The position numbers and the translations under genes were made by a program. 64,000 nucleotides of DNA. It comes from Todiramphus chloris collaris. Its lineage: Eukaryota > Chordata > Aves > Coraciiformes > Alcedinidae. Where the stretch lies: NCBI GenBank assembly GCA_025345505.1, contig JANVCC010000064.1, positions 4,201,693 through 4,265,692 on the forward strand, in the 5' to 3' direction. Each line of letters starts with the position of its first letter. The stretch's first letter is position 1. Shown here one piece after another: positions 40,122 through 43,900 of this stretch. The notes beneath the pieces are model-generated. The model was not told the origin of the DNA, did not search any database, and saw only the letters and a list, made by a program, of their open reading frames with translations.

Positions 40122-40152
<31 letters not shown>

Positions 40153-40394
40153 ACCCCATCCCCGCGGCCCCGTCCCCCCCCGGCCGGGCTCACCTGTCCG
40201 TACACCTGGATGGGCTCCGGCGTGCGCGGAGCGGCGCGGCGGCTCCGCGGGGTCTCGGCGGCGGGCGGCGGGGCGCGGAGCAGCAGCACGGAATGGCCGC
40301 CGGCCGCCGGCTGCAGCAGCAGCAGCAGGAGCGGCAGGAGGCGGCGGGGGAGCGGGGCGGCCCGGCGTGCCCCGGCGCTGCTCGGCGTCGCCAT
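765..40394 (-). CDS. SORL1: SORL1, sortilin-related receptor (SorLA/LR11), 37 coding exons, 3' end outside window
   Basis: Type I sorting receptor that carries cargo such as APP and lipoprotein-related ligands between Golgi, endosomes and plasma membrane. Thirty-seven exons were placed by matching the translation to the known SORL1 protein; every junction is GT-AG and phases join without a break, giving 5079 bases (1693 codons). Order: signal and propeptide (residues 1-53), VPS10 ten-bladed propeller (about 54-593), 10CC cysteine module (594-727), YWTD propeller (728-988), EGF-like (989-1046), eleven LDL-A repeats (1047-1521), then the first FN3 domains (1522-1693). Human SORL1 has about 2214 residues, so roughly 500 C-terminal residues (four more FN3 domains, membrane helix, sorting tail) lie left of base 1. 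The start ATG at 40394 has an ideal context (A at -3, G at +4) and matches the human start M-A-T. The gene is compact: these 37 exons fit in 40 kb. No disabling change was seen. Confidence 0.97.
1179..1291 (-). CDS. SORL1: SORL1 exon 36, FN3 domain 2 (first half)
   Basis: Residues 1621-1658, [20 protein letters not shown] onward to HGLIREFI, ending in phase 0. Confidence 0.95.
1861..2030 (-). CDS. SORL1: SORL1 exon 35, FN3 domain 1 (second half)
   Basis: Residues 1564-1621, [20 protein letters not shown] onward to TLRTPEG. Residue 1592 is Cys (KPDCTYQ) where human, from memory, has Thr. Confidence 0.96.
2239..2762 (-). mobile_element. CR1 LINE, 3' end fragment (SORL1 intron 34)
   Basis: Read on the minus strand this is a textbook avian CR1 tail: untranslated end of ORF2 region, then GGGGTTGGACTAGATGATCT, TTCCAACCCTTAACATTCTG and a short terminal repeat at 2239. 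5'-truncated, as most CR1 copies are. Inserted in the intron in the same sense as SORL1. It closely resembles the copy at 36.6 kb, so both may belong to one subfamily. Confidence 0.93.
3108..3234 (-). CDS. SORL1: SORL1 exon 34, FN3 domain 1 (first half)
   Basis: Residues 1522-1564, [20 protein letters not shown] onward to YNVYY, ending in phase 2. Matches the human start of the fibronectin type III array. Confidence 0.97.
4712..4840 (-). CDS. SORL1: SORL1 exon 33, LDL-A repeat 11
   Basis: Residues 1479-1522, [20 protein letters not shown] onward, calcium box [16 protein letters not shown]. Last of the eleven repeats. Confidence 0.96.
5234..5383 (-). CDS. SORL1: SORL1 exon 32, linker and LDL-A repeat 10
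   Basis: Residues 1429-1479, linker [12 protein letters not shown] then a repeat with calcium box [16 protein letters not shown]. Confidence 0.96.
5616..5625. other. Assembly gap (10 N) in SORL1 intron 31
   Basis: Ten N between exons 31 and 32; no coding sequence is lost because both exons are complete and in phase. Confidence 0.99.
5737..5892 (-). CDS. SORL1: SORL1 exon 31, linker and LDL-A repeat 9
   Basis: Residues 1377-1429. A Ser/Pro/Thr linker ([13 protein letters not shown]) precedes the repeat with calcium box [16 protein letters not shown]. An assembly gap at 5616-5625 sits in the following intron, not in coding sequence. Confidence 0.96.
6225..6359 (-). CDS. SORL1: SORL1 exon 30, LDL-A repeat 8
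   Basis: Residues 1332-1377, [20 protein letters not shown] onward, calcium box [16 protein letters not shown]. Confidence 0.97.
7048..7179 (-). CDS. SORL1: SORL1 exon 29, LDL-A repeat 7
   Basis: Residues 1288-1332, [20 protein letters not shown] onward, calcium box [16 protein letters not shown]. Confidence 0.97.
7426..7557 (-). CDS. SORL1: SORL1 exon 28, LDL-A repeat 6
   Basis: Residues 1244-1288, [20 protein letters not shown] onward. Its calcium box [14 protein letters not shown] has Gln where other repeats have Asp before the fifth Cys; human has the same Gln, so this is ancestral. Confidence 0.97.
8021..8128 (-). CDS. SORL1: SORL1 exon 27, LDL-A repeat 5
   Basis: Residues 1208-1244, [20 protein letters not shown] then [15 protein letters not shown]. 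The shortest LDL-A exon in the gene, as in human. Confidence 0.96.
8322..8447 (-). CDS. SORL1: SORL1 exon 26, LDL-A repeat 4
   Basis: Residues 1166-1208, starting [12 protein letters not shown], with calcium box [14 protein letters not shown]. Confidence 0.97.
8770..9030 (+). mobile_element. CR1 LINE, 3' end fragment (SORL1 intron 25)
   Basis: Plus-strand CR1 tail: segments matching GGGGAGGTTTAGGTTGGATA, a TGGAACAGGCTGCCCAGGGA core and GGTTGGACTTGATGATCCTA near the end at about 9030. Antisense to SORL1. Different subfamily from the minus-strand copies because its internal sequence differs. Confidence 0.92.
9280..9770. other. AT-rich complex block in SORL1 intron 25
   Basis: About 490 bases of A/T-rich, non-repetitive sequence in an otherwise GC-rich intron, with several TAATT/ATTA-type homeodomain cores. 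Composition of this kind is often seen in conserved noncoding elements, but conservation cannot be tested here. Confidence 0.3.
10870..10989 (-). CDS. SORL1: SORL1 exon 25, LDL-A repeat 3
   Basis: Residues 1126-1166, starting [11 protein letters not shown], with calcium box [16 protein letters not shown]. Confidence 0.97.
11565..11687 (-). CDS. SORL1: SORL1 exon 24, LDL-A repeat 2
   Basis: Residues 1085-1126, starting [12 protein letters not shown], with calcium box [16 protein letters not shown]. Confidence 0.97.
11910..11975. repeat. 35-bp tandem duplication (SORL1 intron 23)
   Basis: Two copies with period 35; 31 bases are identical (GAGAAGACAATCACTGCAAG and the following 11 bases) at 11910-11940 and 11945-11975. 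Perfect identity implies a recent event. Confidence 0.9.
12213..12326 (-). CDS. SORL1: SORL1 exon 23, LDL-A repeat 1
   Basis: Residues 1047-1085. Calcium-box signature [16 protein letters not shown]. Phase 1 at both ends, as in all the LDL-A exons here, so each repeat is a clean symmetric cassette. Confidence 0.97.
12503..12676 (-). CDS. SORL1: SORL1 exon 22, EGF-like module
   Basis: Residues 989-1047, [20 protein letters not shown] onward to NNTCIKE. Cysteine spacing fits the EGF-like module that follows the YWTD propeller in LDL-receptor relatives. Confidence 0.96.
13344..13482 (-). CDS. SORL1: SORL1 exon 21, end of YWTD propeller
   Basis: Residues 943-989, [20 protein letters not shown] onward to YRGKTT, ending in phase 1. 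Confidence 0.97.
13679..14030 (+). mobile_element. Solo LTR of an endogenous retrovirus (SORL1 intron 20)
   Basis: A 352-base element with TG...CA ends, flanked on both sides by the 6-base target duplication CTAGAT (13673-13678 and 14031-14036). Inside are a TATA box (TATATAAAAT, about 13929) and an AATAAA signal (about 13953), both on the plus strand, so the LTR is antisense to SORL1. No internal retroviral genes remain. A 6-base duplication fits alpha- or beta-like (ERVK/class II) elements. The intact duplication suggests moderate age. It sits only 64 bases from exon 20's donor side. Confidence 0.88.
14100..14346 (-). CDS. SORL1: SORL1 exon 20, YWTD propeller (two repeats)
   Basis: Residues 860-942, [20 protein letters not shown] onward to YAIAVFK, ending in phase 0. 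It holds MFWTDWG and IYWTEAY repeats. Residue 886 is a cysteine (SSAGCIVSE) where human, from memory, has AAYHLVSE. Confidence 0.96.
14864..14955 (-). CDS. SORL1: SORL1 exon 19, YWTD propeller
   Basis: Residues 830-860, [20 protein letters not shown] onward, ending in phase 2 (Gly codon GG|C). Confidence 0.96.
15413..15544 (-). CDS. SORL1: SORL1 exon 18, YWTD propeller
   Basis: Residues 786-829, [20 protein letters not shown] onward to PKIE, phase 0 at both ends. The repeat reads LYWVNAG where human has LYWVDAG. Confidence 0.97.
15740..15912 (-). CDS. SORL1: SORL1 exon 17, YWTD propeller
   Basis: Residues 728-785, [20 protein letters not shown] onward, ending in phase 0. First YWTD-type repeat ([10 protein letters not shown]). 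Confidence 0.97.
16392..16670 (-). mobile_element. CR1 LINE, 3' end fragment (SORL1 intron 16)
   Basis: Minus-strand CR1 tail with the usual terminal GGTTGGAAGGGACCTC complement near 16415 and an AATGG-type end at 16395. 5'-truncated at about 16670. More diverged in its body than the 2.2-kb and 36.6-kb copies. Confidence 0.92.
17225..17330. promoter_or_regulatory. Candidate regulatory block with octamer and homeodomain sites (SORL1 intron 16)
   Basis: A perfect octamer ATGCAAAT at 17304-17311 lies close to TAATGAG, GATTAAATTAAA and GCTAATCAC motifs. The cluster is more than a single chance site but no conservation data are available. Confidence 0.3.
17827..17912 (-). CDS. SORL1: SORL1 exon 16, end of 10CC module
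   Basis: Residues 699-728, [20 protein letters not shown] then ELVPCPLA, ending in phase 1 (Glu codon G|AG). Confidence 0.97.
18135..18263 (-). CDS. SORL1: SORL1 exon 15, 10CC module
   Basis: Residues 656-699, [20 protein letters not shown] onward to STYKKTR, ending in phase 2 (Gly codon GG|C). Confidence 0.97.
19116..19302 (-). CDS. SORL1: SORL1 exon 14, 10CC module
   Basis: Residues 594-656, beginning [20 protein letters not shown] and ending TREDFE plus a split Cys codon (TG|T). This cysteine-rich 10CC segment clamps the VPS10 propeller. Confidence 0.97.
19780..19990. promoter_or_regulatory. Candidate regulatory block with inverted TCF/LEF sites (SORL1 intron 13)
   Basis: CTTTGATT (19942-19949) and AATCAAAG (19965-19972) are TCF/LEF-type sites in mirror orientation 15 bases apart, in an AT-rich, non-repetitive block that also has the 12-base palindrome TCATTTAAATGA (19831-19842). 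Function is inferred from motifs only. Confidence 0.3.
20374..20552 (-). CDS. SORL1: SORL1 exon 13, end of VPS10 propeller
   Basis: Residues 534-594, [18 protein letters not shown] through QINTTDVL, ending in phase 1. It has the last clear Asp-box (STNEGETW) and a sequon NTT. Confidence 0.97.
20650..20738 (-). CDS. SORL1: SORL1 exon 12, VPS10 domain
   Basis: Residues 505-534, [15 protein letters not shown] through TETDQL, ending in phase 2 (Lys codon AA|G). Confidence 0.96.
22401..22474 (-). CDS. SORL1: SORL1 exon 11, VPS10 domain with Asp-box
   Basis: Residues 480-504, [20 protein letters not shown] then RWRE, ending in phase 0. The Asp-box is SSSAGARW. It has no ATG near its 5' end and was placed by homology and splice sites. 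Confidence 0.95.
22978..23095 (-). CDS. SORL1: SORL1 exon 10, VPS10 domain
   Basis: Residues 441-480, from [18 protein letters not shown] to APGLIIAT, ending in phase 1. The stretch [20 protein letters not shown] equals human. Confidence 0.97.
23213..23850 (+). mobile_element. LTR remnant, ERVL-like (SORL1 intron 9)
   Basis: The layout is that of an avian ERVL-type LTR and its edge: a GGTATAAAGGG TATA region at about 23500, a following GGACTGATCCAGTC segment, a long CTCTCTTACTCTCTCCC pyrimidine tract, then a stretch ending in CTCAGAGGCACTGTCGTGAC. Plus strand, antisense to SORL1. Edges are approximate and no target duplication was found. It looks old and degraded. Family assignment is from memory of similar avian LTRs. 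Confidence 0.5.
23911..24103 (-). CDS. SORL1: SORL1 exon 9, VPS10 domain with Asp-box
   Basis: Residues 376-440, [15 protein letters not shown] through YGEQIDCE, ending in phase 0. Carries the Asp-box TFDKGGTWE and sequon NGS. Confidence 0.97.
24233..24402 (-). CDS. SORL1: SORL1 exon 8, VPS10 domain
   Basis: Residues 320-376, from [13 protein letters not shown] to GSDTLV, ending in phase 2 (Arg codon AG|G). Contains the sequon NRT. Confidence 0.97.
25285..25386 (-). CDS. SORL1: SORL1 exon 7, VPS10 domain
   Basis: Residues 286-319 ([20 protein letters not shown] onward), phase 0 at both ends. No in-frame ATG marks it, so it is seen only by homology and its splice sites (CCGCAG acceptor, GTAAGT donor). 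The loop SSQPPS differs from human SEQQSS. Confidence 0.94.
26841..27021 (-). CDS. SORL1: SORL1 exon 6, VPS10 domain
   Basis: Residues 225-285, starting with the last base of the split Trp codon and then GVEPYDKPN, and ending MFATKSV in phase 0. It contains a degenerate Asp-box ([10 protein letters not shown]) as in human. Confidence 0.97.
27335..27402 (-). CDS. SORL1: SORL1 exon 5, VPS10 domain with Asp-box
   Basis: Residues 203-225 with the Asp-box SDDFGQTW. The terminal Trp codon is split TG|G with exon 6, which fixes the donor at 27334/27333. Confidence 0.97.
28744..28905 (-). CDS. SORL1: SORL1 exon 4, VPS10 domain
   Basis: Residues 149-202, phase 0 at both ends, from [12 protein letters not shown] to FDRSHPKKQ. 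Strong match to human over its full length. Confidence 0.97.
29294..29419 (-). CDS. SORL1: SORL1 exon 3, VPS10 domain with Asp-box
   Basis: Residues 107-148, phase 0 at both ends. It carries the Asp-box-like motif SYDYGKSF, a hallmark of VPS10 blades, and a sequon NSS. It ends in YHSPADNKR as in human. Confidence 0.97.
29713..29829 (-). CDS. SORL1: SORL1 exon 2, VPS10 blade 1
   Basis: Residues 68-106, phase 0 at both ends ([20 protein letters not shown] start is nearly identical to human). This is the first strand set of the VPS10 propeller and holds one N-glycosylation sequon (NDS). Confidence 0.97.
32690..32960. promoter_or_regulatory. Candidate enhancer with NK-type sites (SORL1 intron 1)
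   Basis: CCACTTAA (32743-32750), GCCAAGTG (32772-32779) and TTAAGTG (32781-32787) are NKX-like sites within 45 bases, in an AT-rich island inside GC-rich sequence. First introns of sorting receptors often carry enhancers; here this is inference only. Confidence 0.28.
36569..36853 (-). mobile_element. CR1 LINE, 3' end fragment (SORL1 intron 1)
   Basis: Minus-strand CR1 tail very like the 2.2-kb copy, with repeated CACAGAAT units at its 3' end (36571-36587) and GGGTTGGAAGGGACCTCAAG immediately after. 5'-truncated. Confidence 0.93.
39464..39490. repeat. GCTAGCTC short tandem/palindromic repeat
   Basis: Three overlapping copies of GCTAGCTC/GCTAGC, self-complementary, in SORL1 intron 1. Confidence 0.75.
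40040..40151. repeat. Poly-G / poly-C runs just downstream of SORL1 exon 1
   Basis: 28 G (40040-40067), then 20 G (40099-40118), a four-base spacer ATCG, then 29 C (40123-40151). The second pair forms a G/C inverted repeat. Run lengths are likely uncertain in the assembly. On the SORL1 sense strand the first run met after exon 1 is the 29-base tract, read as G. Confidence 0.85.
40194..40394 (-). CDS. SORL1: SORL1 exon 1: signal peptide and short propeptide
   Basis: Residues 1-67, ending in phase 0 at a GTGAGC donor. A basic n-region is followed by the hydrophobic core [10 protein letters not shown] (residues 19-28) and a likely signal-peptidase site near residues 31-33. A furin-type site R-S-R-R lies at residues 50-53, and mature sequence follows (EPIQVYGQ, residues 60-67), aligning with human EPIKVYGQ. 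From memory, human exon 1 encodes about 95 residues with a 53-residue propeptide; here only about 20 residues separate signal and furin site. The frame stays open upstream of the ATG, so a longer N-terminus cannot be excluded from sequence alone, but the Kozak context and human match favour this ATG. Confidence 0.9.
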
Positions 40395-40641
40395 GTTCGT
40401 GCCGCCGGGGCCGGGCCGAGCGGAGCCGAGCGGAGCCGAGCGGAGCCGCGCCGCCGCCCGGAGAGAATGTGCAACGGGCAGCGAGCGCTCCGCTCCCCGC
40501 TGCTCCGCTCCCCTCCGCTCCCCGCCGCTCCGCCAACCGCTTCCCGCCCCGCGCCGCATCCCGCCCCCGCCGGGGAAGCGCCGGGACCCCTCCCCGAACC
40601 TTTGCCAGGGGGTCCCGGTGAAATAAACCGGGAGAAAGTTG

Positions 40642-40703
40642 GATGGCATGGCACGGCACGGCACGGCGTGGCATGGCATGGCATGGCATGGCATGGCATG
40701 GCA
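40642..40703. repeat. Pentanucleotide microsatellite (TGGCA/CGGCA)n
   Basis: About twelve tandem 5-base units, a central CGGCA block flanked by TGGCA units, roughly 250-310 bases upstream of the SORL1 ATG. Length polymorphism is likely. Confidence 0.92.
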
Positions 40704-40818
40704 GCAAAAGAAGCCACACAGAACGAAAGCGAGCGAAATAAAGTCAAATGAAATAAGAGAAGCGTCGTGGATGCTTCTGCCCGGGGGGACACACGAGGAT
40801 TTCCCGCCGCCCCCCCGC

Positions 40819-40929
40819 TATAAAAGGCGAGCTGCGCTTTTCCTCCTGCACACACCCCAAGTCAACATGGGCCCGAAGCGACCCAGTATCCATGGGGAGC
40901 GTTGTGATCACCCTGATTGTCCAGGCTGA
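40819..40929 (+). promoter_or_regulatory. Divergent TATA-type promoter candidate with a 20-codon ORF
   Basis: A consensus TATAAAAG lies at 40819-40826 on the plus strand, pointing away from SORL1. A start site would fall near 40850. The first ATG (40867) has A at -3 and G at +4 and opens a 20-codon frame (MGPKRPSIHGERCDHPDCPG) closed at 40929. It could drive a divergent noncoding transcript; the peptide resembles nothing I know. Confidence 0.4.
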
Positions 40930-43900
40930 GGTTCAGTCCTGCTGCAGGCCTGATGTCACCTGGGGATGTGTAGGGGGGGATGAGAGGCCCCATGGGGAGC
41001 CCCGGAGCGTCAGGCGTGGGAGGGCCGAGCGAGGGTCCCGCACGGTCCGGGTGCAGCACGCTGCGAGCTGGGAAGGACCGCACTGGGAATCGCCGGGTGC
41101 CAAACAAAGCCTGACTCCCACCTATTGCTGTGGCTGCAGCTGGGACCAGTGATCTACTGCTCTTCTTCTCCTAGCAGTTTTTAGATGTTTGAAAGGAGAT
41201 TGTAAATCTGTGGCTGTACGTGGAGATGCCCGTATGTCCTACGGCTATCGCACGTGTGTGGAGTAACTGTGCACGCTGTGCATGGCAACCCTGTCGTGAC
41301 AGGGATGCCCCGGACCCGTGCAGAGTGCTGCTGAGCACGGCCCTGCTCTCCGCAGCGCCTGGGCTGGGAGCACGAGGCCTTTCTGCATCGGGACCCATAG
41401 CCTCTGCCAGGGGGCAAAAGGGGTGCACACCCCTGTGAGCACTACCCTTCCCTGGTGTACTGAACGTGTGGAGCAAACATCTTGCATCTGGTGAGCAGGG
41501 ATAGACAGGAGAGGTTGTTGTGCTGGTACCGTAGCTGTTCTGGACACCTTAATCCCATGGTTGACTATGAGGAATGTGGGATCTGCTTGGCTTGTGGTTT
41601 TGAACCCTTTCCAACCTTGCAGAAGCTCTCTGCAGCTTGTGTCCGTTCCTGGAGGTCCTCCTTGCAGCACGTGCACCCGGTCCCTTTCCTTTCGCCGTAA
41701 GTTTCTAATCAGCATCTCTGGTAGTTGGGGTAATTATTGGGGTGGAGTCGTCCCCAGGAAGTCCCCATCGGTTGTAGATGTCTACCAACCTCGCGTGGCC
41801 ACGTGAGAGGGGAGGCGATGGTTTTCTGTGTGTTGGTTTGAGGCTCCTTGCTATGCCTTACGTTTCATGCGAAAGACGAGCGGCTGATAGAAATCTCTGC
41901 TTCCTGTAACTGAAGATTTACGTGGTCCGTGCAGTCTGTGTGCGCTGGGGAGATTATCCTGTGGGTACACTGTAACCCTTCGTGCCTAGTTTCTGTCAAG
42001 CACTGTCACAGTGCTGGGAGTCTCTTTCAGGTGAGCAGCTTGCCCGGCGATCGGGAATATATGGGCTGTGCACGAGGCAGTTTGTCTGCACCCAGCTCTG
42101 CTCGTGCAGAGCACCGCGGACATCACAGCCTGTGCTCGGGCAGAGACATGTTACGTGACTTGCCCAACTGATATTGTGGCTTGGGAGTCTAGGACGGTGT
42201 GAGAAAAGCAAGAGCCTTGCTTAAAAATGCTGTGTGAGCCTTCCTTTCTCATTTTCCTCCCCTTCCACCCCGCTGTTGGCACGGTCTCCTCTCGCTGCTG
42301 CGTCTGGCCAGGCGAGCCAGCCTGAGCAGAGCTCTGCTGTGCGTTCTCCCGCGGCAAGCCGAGGGGTTGCATCCAGCCCAGCTGCAGGTACCCCATGCCA
42401 AGGGGGTGGGGACCATGGGAGGTGACAGGAGAGGAGAGGTGCGTTACTCAGCTCCGACCCGTATCTGTCAGCTGAAGGAGTTCTTCTGGGCGCAGTCACA
42501 CTGCTGAGAAAAGGCCTTACCTGGTTTTTAGCCTCCGTCATCTCAGAGGTGCTGAGAGCAGGCTAACGGGTTGTGTCTTCTCTGCTCTGTGAGCCGTTCC
42601 GGCATTTTGAACGCTGCTGGGAAATCTTCAGAGAAAATGGATGTGACCCAGCAGCAAAGGAACGGAGCTTATAAATCCCATGGACAGCCCCGAGGGCTGT
42701 CTCGCTCCCTCTTACTTCGCTTGCTTTAATAGCAGAAATGTTGTCCAGAGCTTTCCCTGAGGTGCTTTCACCTAGAAACCTAGTTAGTCTGTTTCAATTA
42801 TCGAGTCAATACAATTAGAAGCCCTCCTAATAAAGCTTTTAGCGGTCTTGACTCCGTGTAACATCCCCCCAGAGGACCAGAGGTCACCGTGGGCAGGGCA
42901 GAGTCGATAAGGGAGTCTCATGGTGTGGGAATCCCTATAGCTGGTTTCTCCCTGGAGAGGACGTGGCAGGCCAGCGAGAGGGACCCAAATTTTCAGAGTC
43001 TTTTCCCAAAAGCACCATGGTATCCATTCCGTGGCCAGCCAAATCACCCGCTCTGTCCTGCCAAGTCTTCCCGAAGAGGAACAGAGGGAGAATAGAATAA
43101 GAAATAATAAGAAATTGGGAACTGGCTTTGTAGCAGTTTCTAAGTGGAAGAAATCAAGGCATGAGGTTCTTGCCATCATCCCAGTCTCCACATCAAGCTC
43201 CCCACAGGGCTCTCCGAGCGACGTGACCGTCCGCTCGTGCACAGAGCCAAGAAGGGTCCCTGACCCCCGGGGGGACTCTCTCCTGCCAGGTCACTGTGGT
43301 GGGCACGAGGGAGGGAGCGGTAGCGAGGACCTCTCGGGTGACCCCGGCGCTGGTAAACGCTAACAGATGAATAGCTCTTTCTTGCGGAGGGAAACACATG
43401 TTTCCTTTGCCAAGGTAATTTTTTGTTTCTTGGAAAAAGAATCCGTCTCCTGGTGTAAAGGGGAGGGGGGAAAGAGCAGAGTTTATGTTGAAGTCCATCT
43501 GGATTTCATCAGCGGCAAACACCGCGAACTCCGAGCGCGAGGCGGGGAGCCCCCCGCCCCCCTGGGTTTCCTCCCCCTCTCCCCTTCACCTTTTTCCCAG
43601 TGCAGCTCTGGAGTTCCCAGAGGGTTTGGGGGACCGCAGCGGCTGGAACAGTCGTCCCCTGCAGAGCCTCACCAAGAGAGCAGATAGAGCTGCTCAAAGG
43701 ACACATTGTGTGCTATTCGAGTCAACTCGGGGAGTAAAGCAGCCACCCTGGTGTCAGAGTCTGACCTCAGTCCCGATGCCAGAGAGCTGGGTGCATGGGG
43801 GAAGAGCTCACGTGTGGCTCTTTCAAGGCGTGTGCCGAGTGGGCAGGTCTCTGAGCAGGGCTGGCAATTCCCCTCTCTTTCAGCTTGCCTGGGAGGTGAG

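Larger units (their letters stand above)
29830..40193. other. SORL1 intron 1 (about 10.4 kb)
   Basis: The longest intron in the window. It holds one CR1 tail (36.57-36.85 kb), a motif cluster at 32.7 kb and GC-rich sequence with homopolymer G/C runs next to exon 1. I see no exon or RNA gene in it. Confidence 0.7.
39700..40640 (-). promoter_or_regulatory. SORL1: SORL1 CpG-island promoter and 5' UTR region
   Basis: Dense CpG over exon 1 and upstream, with GC boxes and a three-copy 10-base repeat (CGGAGCCGAG, about 40418-40448) just 5' of the ATG. No TATA box is seen on the SORL1 strand, which fits a CpG-island promoter. The exact start site cannot be set from sequence. Confidence 0.7.

Noticed and set aside
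39630-40694. 354-codon minus-strand frame across SORL1 exon 1
   Set aside because: Long only because the region is GC-rich; it runs through a microsatellite and the exon 1 donor. Only the 67 codons from 40394 match SORL1.
42784-43242. 152-codon minus-strand frame between the two genes
   Set aside because: Not low-complexity, but no domain, signal peptide or splice partner was recognised, and such lengths occur by chance in a window of this size and GC content.
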